Shown here: in pieces, positions 1 to 7,408 of the stretch
Layout of the letters: each line of letters opens with the position of its first letter
How positions within the stretch are numbered: the first letter of the stretch is position 1
NCBI GenBank assembly: GCA_016870855.1
Contig: VGAF01000033.1
Location: 1-10,946, forward strand
DNA length: 10,946 nucleotides
From: Actinomycetota bacterium
Lineage (GTDB): Bacteria; Actinomycetota; Actinomycetes; Nanopelagicales; Nanopelagicaceae
Direction: 5' to 3'
The notes under the pieces: generated by a model
Databases searched by the model: none
What the model saw: only the letters and a program-made list of their open reading frames with translations
Told to the model about the DNA's origin: nothing
Program-made: the position numbers and the translations under genes

Positions 1-800
1 GGGCCCGAGAAGACTGGGTGAGTCGCGGCGACAATTACATCTTTAGCGCCGGCGCTATGGAGCGCGTCGACCGCCTTGGTAATAGTTCCGCCAGTATCAA
101 TCATGTCATCAATAACCACGCAAGTCTGTCCTTCGACTTCGCCCACAACGCGACCCGTAATCGCTTCATTTGGAACTTTAGGATCGCGAGTCTTATGGAT
201 AAATGCGATCTGGGCGCCGCCGAGAATATCGCTCCAACGTTCTGCGACTCGGACTCGACCAGAGTCAGGTGAAACAATGGTTAATCGCGTGCGATCAACT
301 TTTGAACCAACGTAATTAGCAAGTAACGGTAGCGCGAAGAGATGGTCAACCGGGCCATCGAAAAATCCTTGGATTTGCGAGCTATGTAGATCTACCGTCA
401 TTAAGCGATCAGCGCCAGCAGTCTTAAATAAATCAGCCATCAATCGAGCTGAGATTGGCTCGCGCCCGCGATGTTTCTTATCTTGACGTGCGTATGCGTA
501 AAAGGGAGCAATCACCGTAATCCGCTTTGCAGATGCGCGCTTTAACGCGTCAACCATGATGAGCTGTTCCATGACCTGTTTATTCACGGGTTCGGCATGG
601 CTCTGGATTACGAAGGCATCGCAACCACGAACGCTCTCTTCGAATCGGATAAAGATCTCACCATTTGCGAAGTCATATGCAGAAGTTGGAGTGATAGTTA
701 CCCCAAGTTCGTTGGCGACTTCTTCGGCTAATTCTGGGTAACCACGTCCGGAAAAGATACGGAGACGCTTCTCAGAGCCGAGTCGGAGTTCATTACTCAC
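1..800 (-). CDS. prs: Ribose-phosphate pyrophosphokinase (PRPP synthase), 3' end cut by window edge
   Basis: This enzyme transfers pyrophosphate from ATP to ribose 5-phosphate, giving PRPP for nucleotide, histidine, tryptophan and NAD synthesis. The frame reads 266 residues before leaving the window; the family is usually about 320, so roughly the last 50-60 are missing. Visible motifs are FANGE at residues 45-49, the ATP-site flexible loop YARQDKK (103-109) followed by GREPISA, DLHSSQIQGFFD (137-148), FIHKTRD (200-206), and the PRPP-binding loop VVIDDMIDTGGT (228-239). The start is GTG at 800, preceded five bases upstream by AGAGGGA, a good Shine-Dalgarno. The GTG overlaps the glmU stop codon by four bases (GTGA), so translation is probably coupled. 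The glmU-prs pair is a common actinobacterial arrangement, and the cytoplasmic PRPP synthase assignment is secure. Confidence 0.96.
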   Translation of the reverse strand, partial: MSNELRLGSEKRLRIFSGRGYPELAEEVANELGVTITPTSAYDFANGEIFIRFEESVRGCDAFVIQSHAEPVNKQVMEQLIMVDALKRASAKRITVIAPFYAYARQDKKHRGREPISARLMADLFKTAGADRLMTVDLHSSQIQGFFDGPVDHLFALPLLANYVGSKVDRTRLTIVSPDSGRVRVAERWSDILGGAQIAFIHKTRDPKVPNEAITGRVVGEVEGQTCVVIDDMIDTGGTITKAVDALHSAGAKDVIVAATHPVFSG

Positions 801-2221
801 TTCGATCCCTCTTTCTTCTCTGCCGCTTGCGCGGATTTCGTACCTTTACGTTTCTTCAAAACCCAGCCAAGAATATTGACTTGTCGAGCTCTTCCGATAC
901 CAAGCGCGCCCGCCGGTACATCTTCATCTATAACCGAGCCAGCCGCCGTGTAGGCGCCATCCCCAATAGTTACTGGAGCAATCAACATCGAATCGCTCCC
1001 AATCCGCACATGATCGCCCACTTTAGTCTCATGCTTTTCAACCCCATCGTAATTTACAAAGATAGTGGCAGCGCCTATATTCGATTCGCGTCCAATCTTG
1101 GCATCTCCAACATATGAAAGGTGTGGGACCTTAGAACCCTCACCAACTAGAGCGTTCTTTATCTCAACAAATGATCCGACTTTTACCTCGTTAGCAAGGA
1201 CTGTGCCGCCACGTAGATGTGAGTAAGGACCAACGCTTGCCCGCTCGCCGATCTTGCTTACTTCGCAATGCGATTCAAATACTTTAGCTCCAGCGCCAAC
1301 TTGCGTATCAATCAAGGTGCTGCGAGGACCAATTACTGCACCAGTTGCAACCTTTGAATTACCCCGAATTGCAACCCCAGGTTCGATTCGAACATCACTT
1401 TCTATCTCCACATCTAGGTCAATCCAAACCGAAGCGGGATCTACGATCGAGACGCCACTTCGCATCAGTGAATCATTTATCCGGTCGCGCATCAACGAGG
1501 CGACATCAGCGAGTTGAGCGCGATCATTGATCCCTAGAATCTCAACAAAATCAGAAGCTAAATAAGTCGATACCTTTTTGCCTTCACCTTTGAGGATTGA
1601 GATTACATCTGTTAAGTATTCTTCCCCTTGTGAATTAGATTTTAATAGTTTGGTGAGCGCCGTATTTAAAGACTCTAAATCAAATACATAGACCCCAGAA
1701 TTAATCTCACTTATCTCACGAATCGCCTCGTTCGCATCGCGCTCTTCAACAATAGAATCAAGCTCGCCGGATTTGTCATACACGATTCGGCCGTATCCAT
1801 AAGAATCTGGGAGTTCGGTAGTCAAGACGGTTGCTGCTGCGCCACTTGCTTTATGGGCCGCTACTAATTCGCTAAGAGTTATACCGGTAAGAAGTGGCGT
1901 ATCTCCGGCACAAATTAGAACTTGGCCCGACTTTGCCGCTCCATCGAGCGCGAGCTTTGTGGCATGCCCAGTTCCACCACGAACTTCTTGGTAGATGCTC
2001 TTTATAGATGGCGCAATTGAACCCAGCTCCTTTATTACTTCATCTCTTCCGGAGCCGACGACTACGCGAACTTCCTTGGAATCTAATTTGGCGACTGCGC
2101 CGAGAACATGCGCAAGAATTGAACGACCAGCAATTTGGTGGAGAACTTTTGGGGTGCTTGATTTCATCCGAGTTCCCTCGCCAGCGGCGAGGACGATCAC
2201 TAGATCGAGCCGGCTCAACAC
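797..2221 (-). CDS. glmU: Bifunctional N-acetylglucosamine-1-phosphate uridyltransferase / glucosamine-1-phosphate acetyltransferase
   Basis: GlmU makes UDP-GlcNAc, the precursor of peptidoglycan, by acetylating glucosamine-1-phosphate and then transferring UMP from UTP. At 474 residues it is a full-length two-domain protein. The N-terminal nucleotidyltransferase has LAAGEGTRM....PK (residues 11-25), GTGHA (83-87) and GDTPL (106-110, with the metal-binding Asp107). The C-terminal half is a left-handed beta-helix of hexapeptide repeats with the catalytic-type histidine at 367 (PHLSYVGDAKIG), then NYDG and IAPVTIGDGAYT. A basic, Lys/Ala-rich tail follows, as in other actinobacterial GlmU. The start is uncertain: GTG at 2221 lies only four bases after AAAGG, while TTG at 2218 has a more normal seven-base spacing. 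The gene follows tRNA-Gln on the same strand and overlaps prs. Confidence 0.97.
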   Translation of the reverse strand: MLSRLDLVIVLAAGEGTRMKSSTPKVLHQIAGRSILAHVLGAVAKLDSKEVRVVVGSGRDEVIKELGSIAPSIKSIYQEVRGGTGHATKLALDGAAKSGQVLICAGDTPLLTGITLSELVAAHKASGAAATVLTTELPDSYGYGRIVYDKSGELDSIVEERDANEAIREISEINSGVYVFDLESLNTALTKLLKSNSQGEEYLTDVISILKGEGKKVSTYLASDFVEILGINDRAQLADVASLMRDRINDSLMRSGVSIVDPASVWIDLDVEIESDVRIEPGVAIRGNSKVATGAVIGPRSTLIDTQVGAGAKVFESHCEVSKIGERASVGPYSHLRGGTVLANEVKVGSFVEIKNALVGEGSKVPHLSYVGDAKIGRESNIGAATIFVNYDGVEKHETKVGDHVRIGSDSMLIAPVTIGDGAYTAAGSVIDEDVPAGALGIGRARQVNILGWVLKKRKGTKSAQAAEKKEGSK

Positions 2222-2243
2222 CCCACCTTTCGTGATGGACTCA

Positions 2244-2249
2244 ATTCTA
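2244..2249 (-). promoter_or_regulatory. Possible -10 box ahead of glmU
   Basis: On the minus strand this reads TAGAAT, close to the TANNNT/TATAAT -10 consensus. It lies just after the tRNA-Gln CCA end and about 22 bases before the glmU GTG. No convincing -35 is seen at 16-18 bp, where the T-arm of the tRNA sits. It could let glmU-prs be transcribed independently of the upstream genes. The call is weak because it rests on a hexamer alone. Confidence 0.3.
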
Positions 2250-2252
2250 TTC

Positions 2253-2327
2253 TGGCTCCTCCACCAGGTATCGATCCTGGACCCTGGGCTTCAAAGGCCC
2301 ATGTGCTAGCCACTACACAATGGAGGA
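2253..2327 (-). tRNA. tRNA-Gln (anticodon UUG)
   Basis: The cloverleaf is complete. The acceptor stem TCCTCCA pairs fully with TGGAGGA. The D-stem is GTGT/GCAC with GG in the loop. The anticodon stem TGGGC/GCCCA encloses loop CTTTGAA, giving anticodon TTG (bases 2294-2292). The T-stem is CCAGG/CCTGG, the discriminator base is G73, and CCA is encoded (2255-2253). U1-A72 and G73 agree with glutamine identity elements known from E. coli. The T-loop reads ATCGATA, with A54 and A60 instead of the near-universal T54, which is odd for a bacterial elongator tRNA. The gene lies between ispE and glmU on the same strand, so it may be cut from an operon transcript or made from its own -10. Confidence 0.95.
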
Positions 2328-2352
2328 ACCTGAATTCTATTGGGTTTCAGGT
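2328..2352 (-). promoter_or_regulatory. Inverted repeat across the ispE stop codon, abutting tRNA-Gln
   Basis: A perfect 7-bp inverted repeat (ACCTGAA at 2328-2334, TTCAGGT at 2346-2352) encloses an 11-base loop. In the transcript one arm contains the ispE TGA stop and the other ends at the base before the tRNA 5' end. There is no following T-run, so it does not look like an intrinsic terminator. A role in punctuating the mRNA/tRNA junction or in RNase P processing is possible but inferred. Confidence 0.4.
2334..2339 (-). promoter_or_regulatory. Possible -10 box for tRNA-Gln
   Basis: The minus strand reads TAGAAT, with six bases between it and the mature tRNA 5' end at 2327, so initiation would fall at or very near the tRNA. 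The same nonamer AATAGAATT recurs after the tRNA (2243-2251) ahead of glmU. No good -35 is visible. The box overlaps the inverted repeat at 2328-2352. Confidence 0.3.
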
Positions 2353-3255
2353 ATTGCTAATGACTCGAGCGCCTGGAACCGGGCCAGCTACACGAATTAC
2401 ATTCCCCACCACTCCGCTAGAAGTGAGGGCCACTACGAGATCTAACGCATGATCTTCACTCTCGGCAAGGAATGCGACGGTCGGGCCAGAACCCGAGACG
2501 ATTCCACCAAGTGCGCCATAATCAATTCCAACATCAAGTATTAATCGCAGCGCTGGTTTTAATGAACATGCCGCCGCTTGTAGATCATTACTGAGCGCTT
2601 TTCCAAGTGCTTTAGCATCGCCATGATTAAGTGCCTGAAGAAGCGAGTCACTCACATGTGGTTTTGAAATATCTAGCCCTTCGCGTAATCGGTCACATTC
2701 TTTATATACCGCTGGAGTCGAAAGTCTGGAAGTTGAGAGTGCTAAAACCCAGTTATATGAACCACGTGAAAGAACAGGAGTTACTTGATCACCTCTTCCA
2801 GTTCCAATCGCTGTGCCACCTGAAATTGTAAATGGAACATCGGCGCCAATCTCACTTCCAATCCGCTCCATCTCATCACGCTTTAATCCAAGTGAGAAGA
2901 GCGAATCAATCCCAACAATCGTCGCACCAGCATTTGCGCTACCGCCTGCCATTCCACCAGCAATCGGAATCTCTTTTTTAATCTTGATTAATAATCCAGT
3001 TCCAATATCAAATTTCTTACACATCAATTCCGCAGCTTTAAAGGCAAGATTCTCGCCACCAAGAGGAATAGTTGATTTCCCAATTGCGGCGATTTCAATT
3101 TCATCACTATCAGTCTCTGAAATTGTAAGTTCATCAAAGAGCGAGACAGATTGAAAGACCGTTGCTAATTCATGATAACCATCGCGTTGTAGCGGGCCGA
3201 CCGAGAGTTGGAGGTTGATCTTGCCCGGAACCCGGACAGATACCTGATTGCTCAT
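2347..3255 (-). CDS. ispE: 4-diphosphocytidyl-2-C-methyl-D-erythritol kinase
   Basis: IspE is the ATP-dependent kinase of the MEP (non-mevalonate) isoprenoid pathway. It phosphorylates the 2-hydroxyl of CDP-methylerythritol in the cytoplasm. At 302 residues it has normal length. The GHMP-kinase architecture is clear: PGKINL (residues 10-15, with the substrate-site Lys12), DGYHEL (25-30), the glycine-rich ATP loop PIAGGMAGGSANAG (97-110), the catalytic-type Asp139 in GADVPF, and a C-terminal GSGPTVAF motif. The ATG start lies 12 bp after the rsmA stop. Upstream is only a weak AAGG, but TACGCT sits six bases before the ATG, so a leaderless transcript is possible. The rsmA-ispE order is standard in Actinobacteria. 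Gene and function are secure. Confidence 0.97.
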   Translation of the reverse strand: MSNQVSVRVPGKINLQLSVGPLQRDGYHELATVFQSVSLFDELTISETDSDEIEIAAIGKSTIPLGGENLAFKAAELMCKKFDIGTGLLIKIKKEIPIAGGMAGGSANAGATIVGIDSLFSLGLKRDEMERIGSEIGADVPFTISGGTAIGTGRGDQVTPVLSRGSYNWVLALSTSRLSTPAVYKECDRLREGLDISKPHVSDSLLQALNHGDAKALGKALSNDLQAAACSLKPALRLILDVGIDYGALGGIVSGSGPTVAFLAESEDHALDLVVALTSSGVVGNVIRVAGPVPGARVISNT

Positions 3256-3261
3256 GCCTTG

Positions 3262-3267
3262 AGCGTA
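3262..3267 (-). promoter_or_regulatory. Possible leaderless -10 box ahead of ispE
   Basis: TACGCT (TANNNT) on the minus strand ends six bases before the ispE ATG, so transcription could start at the A of the ATG. It lies in the 12-bp rsmA-ispE spacer. A chance match is possible. Confidence 0.25.
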
Positions 3268-4110
3268 TTACTTACTTGCGAGCCACGCTTTCGCAAGTCT
3301 GGCGAATTGGGAGACATCTAAAGACTCACCGCGCGAAGTGGGGTCGATCCCTGCCTCTACCAGGAGTGATTCCGCCTTACTTGATGAACCAATCAGATCA
3401 CTTAGGGCCGACCGGAGCATCTTTCTTCGCTTACCAAATGCGCTATCAATCAATTTGAAAGTTGCCTTACGGAGAGTTTCATCTCCGATTGGAGTATGGC
3501 GGCGGAAGGAAACTAAGGCTGAATCAACATTTGGCATTGGCCAGAAGACGTTTCGCGATACGTCATCGCTTAACTCGACATCGCACCACCAAGCAGCTTT
3601 AGCGCTTGGGACTCCATAACTCTTTGAGCCGGGCTTCGCAGCTAGTCGATCCGCTACTTCATATTGCACCATCACCAAACCTGATTGGATAGATGGAAAT
3701 AACTCTAAGAAATGAAGTAGTACAGGTACAGATACGTTGTAGGGAAGATTTGCTACCAACTTATCCGGAGGAAACTTTAGATCCTTAATGGCGAGGGCAT
3801 CTAGATTAATAATCTCAATTTCAGCGCCACCGTGATCTTTAACAGTCTGCGCTAATCGCTGAGCGAGTCTGGTATCTATCTCAATTACGCTCAGCTTTGA
3901 AGTTGCCTGCAATATCGCCAGAGTTAGTGAGCCAAGCCCGGGTCCAATCTCCAGGACCCGCTCCCCAGCTTTCACATCTGCGATTCGCACAATCTTTTTA
4001 CAGGTATTTGCATCAACCACAAAGTTCTGACCTAAAGATTTAGTCGGGCGAAGCTCTAATTCATCTGCGAGCGACCTAACTTCACTTGCTCCTAATAGCG
4101 TGATGGTCAT
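3268..4110 (-). CDS. rsmA: 16S rRNA dimethyladenosine transferase (A1518/A1519)
   Basis: RsmA (KsgA) uses S-adenosylmethionine to dimethylate two adjacent adenosines near the 3' end of 16S rRNA, a late step in 30S subunit maturation. The 280-residue protein has the family landmarks in order: LGQNFVVD (26-33), SAM motif I VLEIGPGLGSLT (52-63), the acidic ribose-binding IEID (76-79), and the catalytic NLPYN (121-125). The C-terminal helical domain follows, with FGKRRKML. The ATG at 4110 overlaps the tatD stop by four bases (ATGA) without its own clear Shine-Dalgarno, implying translational coupling. In Mycobacterium and Streptomyces an rpfB gene usually sits between tatD and ksgA; here there is no room for one. 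Confidence 0.97.
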   Translation of the reverse strand: MTITLLGASEVRSLADELELRPTKSLGQNFVVDANTCKKIVRIADVKAGERVLEIGPGLGSLTLAILQATSKLSVIEIDTRLAQRLAQTVKDHGGAEIEIINLDALAIKDLKFPPDKLVANLPYNVSVPVLLHFLELFPSIQSGLVMVQYEVADRLAAKPGSKSYGVPSAKAAWWCDVELSDDVSRNVFWPMPNVDSALVSFRRHTPIGDETLRKATFKLIDSAFGKRRKMLRSALSDLIGSSSKAESLLVEAGIDPTSRGESLDVSQFARLAKAWLASK

Positions 4111-4964
4111 GAGACGAATGAGCCGAAGATTCGCTCAGCATTTGCACTTATTGCATTCGCTAGAAGAGTTAGATCTTCATCGCGTTCCTGAGCCATTACA
4201 CGGAGCGTGTTAGGTATCTGGGCCGGAGTATTGAGAGCTCCGCGATATGGCATTGGCGCCAAGAAAGGCGAATCAGTTTCAACTAAGAGAAGCTCGAGTG
4301 GGACTAACTTCAAAGCCTCCCGCAGATGTGGCGCATTTTCAAAAGTCACCGTTCCCGCGAATGAAAGGTAGTAGCCCTTATCGACACATTCGCGCGCCAT
4401 TTCACTATCACCGGAGTAGCAATGAAAAATCGTATTTTCTGGAGCTCCCACCTCATGCAAAGTATCAAGAACTGCGCGGTGGGCATCTCGATCATGAATC
4501 ACTAACGCTTTCTCTAATTTCTTGGCGATTTCGATATGGCGGATAAAGGAGTAGCGCTGCCGCTCTCGCAGGTTCTCTTCAGTTCGGAAAAAATCCAGAC
4601 CAGTCTCACCAATAGCGCGAACCCTTGGATGGCTAGCAAGTTCTTCGATTCGCTTTAGATCACTCTCTAAATCAGCCACGACTGGAGCCTCATTTGGATG
4701 AAGCGCGACCGCTGCCAAAACTCCCTCCCAATTTTCTGCGAGGCGAACCGACCACTCTGATTGTTCAGCGGAGTAACCAACTTGAACTACTCGATCTATG
4801 CCAACTGACTTTGCATCTGCAAGGACTTTGCCTATTTCTTCATGGTCCGGTTCGGTATTGGTGACAATTTCTAGGTGAGCATGGGTATCAACGCAGGTAG
4901 TTGGAAGCGGTTCCGGTGGCGGAGCCGGCTGGCGATCAAGATCACGATTATGACGATCTGCCAT
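4107..4964 (-). CDS. tatD: TatD-family metal-dependent deoxyribonuclease
   Basis: This is a TIM-barrel amidohydrolase-superfamily protein. TatD homologues act as divalent-metal 3'-5' exonucleases or DNases, and the in vivo role in Actinobacteria is not well settled. The 285 residues carry the full set of predicted metal ligands: His28 and His30 in THAH, Glu120 in GETGLD, His157 in VIHDRDAH, His181 in FHCYSG, and Asp231 in VETDSPFLAP. The usual RG..N.P...P motif follows at about 241-251. The first 22 residues are polar and proline-rich (PAPPPEPLP) and lie outside the barrel. The ATG lies three bases beyond the metG stop, and the 3' end overlaps rsmA by four bases. It is named from family and context; the catalytic site appears intact. 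Confidence 0.93.
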   Translation of the reverse strand: MADRHNRDLDRQPAPPPEPLPTTCVDTHAHLEIVTNTEPDHEEIGKVLADAKSVGIDRVVQVGYSAEQSEWSVRLAENWEGVLAAVALHPNEAPVVADLESDLKRIEELASHPRVRAIGETGLDFFRTEENLRERQRYSFIRHIEIAKKLEKALVIHDRDAHRAVLDTLHEVGAPENTIFHCYSGDSEMARECVDKGYYLSFAGTVTFENAPHLREALKLVPLELLLVETDSPFLAPMPYRGALNTPAQIPNTLRVMAQERDEDLTLLANAISANAERIFGSFVS

Positions 4965-4967
4965 TAA

Positions 4968-6536
4968 TTAACTTTCTTGCTTATCTTCTAGCCGGGGAAA
5001 GAGGATCTCGCCCTTGCTTATCTTCGTACCTGGATGAAGTTGCGCCCAATTCGCTACTTCAGAAATCTTATGTTTTCCTAGCACGCCAAGGGTCTTATCC
5101 GCACCGAGATAACCCCATAACTTATTCGTTGAAATTGGCATAATTGGATGGAGCAAAACGGCAAGCGCGCGTAGCGATTCCGCAGTGTTATAGAGAATTG
5201 CATCTAATTCGGCTTTGCGAGTTGTATCTTTTGCTACAACCCATGGTTCTTTAATAGTCACGTAACTATTAACTTCTTTACAGAAATCCATAATTGCATT
5301 TATGCCACCTTGAAAATCTAATTCACAGATTGCTTTATCCGCTTCACCCACAGTTCTTGCTAATGAACTTGCTAAATCACTTGAATCAGCGCGCGCCGGG
5401 AGCACGCCGCCACAGTATTTCTCGATCATCGCGGTAAGGCGCGAGGCTAAATTCCCAAAGTCATTAGCTAGCTCACTTGTATATCGAGCACTCATATCCT
5501 CCCAAGAAAATGATCCATCGCTTCCAAAAGGTATAGCCCGCATGAAGTAATAACGGAATGCATCCACGCCAAAATGTGAAGTTATATCCGAAGGCGCAAT
5601 TCCGGTCAGTTTGCTCTTACTCATCTTCTCGCCGCCAACTAGTAGCCAGCCATGTGCAAAGACTTTCTTAGGGACGGGAATTCCGGCGGCCATCAACATT
5701 GCCGGCCAGATAACAGCGTGGAAGCGCAAGATGTCTTTACCGACTAGATGAACATCGGCAGGCCAGGTCTTTGCAAAGAACTTTCCACCCTCGCTATCGG
5801 CCGGATCAGTAAGTCCCACAGCCGTTGCGTAATTTAGAAGCGCATCAAACCAGACATAGACAACTTGTTTGGTGTCCCAAGGAACTTTAATTCCCCAATC
5901 AAATGTGGAACGTGAAATAGATAAATCTGAGACTCCGCCCTCTAGAAAGGCAACTACTTCATTTCGAGCGCTATCCGGTTGGCAGGCGCCAGGATTGCTC
6001 TTGTAATGATCAAGAAGCGGTTGAACGAAGGCTGATAACTTAAAGAACCAATTTGTTTCTTTAACCATTTCAACCGGCTTTGAGTGAATTTTGCACTTAC
6101 CTTCATCGAGGTCGCCCGGAAGTTTGAACTCCTCGCAACCAACGCAGTACGGACCTTCGTAATTACCCTCGTAGATAAAGCCTTTCTCCATCAAGCCAGT
6201 TAAGAATTTCTGTACTCGCTCGGTATGACGAGACTCAGTAGTTCGGATGAAATCATCATTGGCAATCTCTAGATCTCGCCAGACCGGCTTCCAAGCGCTC
6301 TCAACTAGGCGATCGCACCATTCTTGTGGTGGAGTGTTATTCGCTTCGGCAGTTCGCATCACTTTCTGTCCGTGTTCATCAGTACCGGTCAAATACCAGA
6401 CTGATTCACCTTTCTGTCGATGCCAACGAGTGAGGAAATCTCCAGCAACTGTTGTGTAGGCATGGCCAATATGAGGCGCATCATTGACGTAATAGATCGG
6501 TGTCGTCAGATAGAAAGATTTTTCTGGCGCAGACAT
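4968..6536 (-). CDS. metG: Methionyl-tRNA synthetase
   Basis: MetG charges tRNA-Met and initiator tRNA with methionine. It is a class I synthetase of 522 residues with the HIGH signature (22-25, in PHIGHAY) and KMSKS (304-308). The connective domain holds one zinc-knuckle-like set, Cys131-x2-Cys134 and Cys148-x2-His151, the CxxC/CxxH form known from the Thermus-type enzyme rather than the two-knuckle E. coli form. The C-terminal alpha-helical anticodon domain is present. There is no appended EMAP-like tRNA-binding domain, as expected for actinobacterial MetRS of this length. The ATG lies 13 bp after the rsmI stop; there is no good Shine-Dalgarno, but TAGACT lies six bases before the start. 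The metG-tatD-ksgA order is typical. Confidence 0.98.
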   Translation of the reverse strand: MSAPEKSFYLTTPIYYVNDAPHIGHAYTTVAGDFLTRWHRQKGESVWYLTGTDEHGQKVMRTAEANNTPPQEWCDRLVESAWKPVWRDLEIANDDFIRTTESRHTERVQKFLTGLMEKGFIYEGNYEGPYCVGCEEFKLPGDLDEGKCKIHSKPVEMVKETNWFFKLSAFVQPLLDHYKSNPGACQPDSARNEVVAFLEGGVSDLSISRSTFDWGIKVPWDTKQVVYVWFDALLNYATAVGLTDPADSEGGKFFAKTWPADVHLVGKDILRFHAVIWPAMLMAAGIPVPKKVFAHGWLLVGGEKMSKSKLTGIAPSDITSHFGVDAFRYYFMRAIPFGSDGSFSWEDMSARYTSELANDFGNLASRLTAMIEKYCGGVLPARADSSDLASSLARTVGEADKAICELDFQGGINAIMDFCKEVNSYVTIKEPWVVAKDTTRKAELDAILYNTAESLRALAVLLHPIMPISTNKLWGYLGADKTLGVLGKHKISEVANWAQLHPGTKISKGEILFPRLEDKQES

Positions 6537-6542
6537 GAGAAA

Positions 6543-6548
6543 AGTCTA
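6543..6548 (-). promoter_or_regulatory. Possible leaderless -10 box ahead of metG
   Basis: TAGACT on the minus strand ends six bases before the metG ATG, in the 13-bp rsmI-metG gap. It matches TANNNT, and no Shine-Dalgarno is visible, so initiation at the ATG itself is plausible. No -35 was recognised. Confidence 0.35.
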
Positions 6549-6549
6549 T

Positions 6550-7383
6550 CTACTTTTGTGTGACCATGATGTCGAAGACGGTCCGCTTCGGTATTGATAA
6601 TTCCTTAGCAACCGTTGTAATCGCTTCTTTTCGCGATATTCCAGCGCTCTCATACCGCTTTACTAAATCTGCAATCTCAGTTTCGCTATGGCTCACATCT
6701 TGCGGATTAAATCCGGAAATCACGATGGTGAACTCCCCAAGCATCTCTTTTGATTGTGACCACTCAAAGAGCTCTTGTAACGTCCCTCTTACAACTTCTT
6801 CATAGGTCTTTGTCATCTCTCTACAAATCGCACCGCGACGTTCTGGTCCAAAGAACTTTAAGGCCGACTCTAGAAATGAATTAACTCGATGTGGCGCTTC
6901 AAAGAAAATTAGCGTTCTTACTTCTTGCGAGAGCTCATCAAAGACGCGATCCCGGGCTACATCAGTACGCGGTGGGAATCCTTCGAAGGCAAAGCGATCT
7001 GATGGCAGCCCTGAAAGTATTAGCGCAGTTGTTACAGCGCTTGCGCCCGGTAGCACTTGAATTGGAAAATTCTTTTCAAGCGCCATAGCAATCGCTCGAT
7101 ATCCAGGATCGCTAACCCCAGGCATTCCTGAATCGGTAATCAAGAGAACTTGATCATTTTCATTCAGAGCGCGCTCTAGATCAATCAAGCGCTCCCTCTC
7201 ATTACCCTCAAAGAATGAGATGACCTTCGCCTTGCTCTCGATACCAAGATCGCTACAGAGCCGTGCAAACTTTCGAGAATCTTCTGCGGCTACAAAAGTG
7301 GCTGACTCAATCGCCGCCTTTAGGCGCAACGTCGCATCGCCATGATTTCCAATTGGAGCAGCTGCGAGGATCAGAGTTCCCAT
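6550..7383 (-). CDS. rsmI: 16S rRNA (cytidine-1402-2'-O)-methyltransferase
   Basis: RsmI methylates the ribose of C1402 in the decoding centre of 16S rRNA using S-adenosylmethionine. It belongs to the tetrapyrrole-methylase fold. The 277-residue protein shows AAPIGNHGDAT (8-18; usual form ATPIGN..D), AEDSR (33-37), the SAM-site SDSGMPGVSDPGY-like stretch (83-95; here ITDSGMPGVSDPG), LPGASA (111-116), and EGFPPR (134-139). A C-terminal helical domain follows with ISRKEAI...LSIPKRTVF, typical of this family. The only possible in-frame start is ATG at 7383, because a stop lies six codons upstream; a weak GAGAA precedes it. It diverges from pmt across 32 bp, the same rsmI/pmt divergence remembered from Mycobacterium (Rv1003/Rv1002c). 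It is the first gene of the leftward run. Confidence 0.96.
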   Translation of the reverse strand: MGTLILAAAPIGNHGDATLRLKAAIESATFVAAEDSRKFARLCSDLGIESKAKVISFFEGNERERLIDLERALNENDQVLLITDSGMPGVSDPGYRAIAMALEKNFPIQVLPGASAVTTALILSGLPSDRFAFEGFPPRTDVARDRVFDELSQEVRTLIFFEAPHRVNSFLESALKFFGPERRGAICREMTKTYEEVVRGTLQELFEWSQSKEMLGEFTIVISGFNPQDVSHSETEIADLVKRYESAGISRKEAITTVAKELSIPKRTVFDIMVTQK

Positions 7384-7402
7384 CTGGCAATTCTCGCATC
7401 AG

Positions 7403-7408
7403 TATCCT
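7403..7408 (+). promoter_or_regulatory. Possible leaderless -10 box ahead of pmt
   Basis: TATCCT ends seven bases before the pmt ATG at 7416, the spacing expected if the transcript begins at the start codon. No Shine-Dalgarno lies before this ATG, which supports a leaderless message. A matching -35 is not evident; CTGGCA at 7384-7389 is too close. Confidence 0.4.

Noticed and set aside
827..1117. Plus-strand 96-codon ORF antisense to the glmU acetyltransferase region
   Set aside because: Explained by the repeating hexapeptide codons of GlmU on the other strand.
2813..3154. Plus-strand 113-codon ORF
   Set aside because: It lies wholly antisense inside ispE and its composition mirrors the codon pattern of that gene.
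4247..4546. Plus-strand 99-codon ORF antisense to tatD
   Set aside because: Shadow frame with no domain, no ribosome site and no independent signal.
7307..7399. Minus-strand 30-codon ORF with a strong AGAAGGA five bases before ATG 7399, overlapping the rsmI start out of frame
   Set aside because: A leader peptide is conceivable, but the purine run is the complement of the pmt -10 region and the peptide (rich in charged and polar residues) matches nothing known. Kept only as a possibility.
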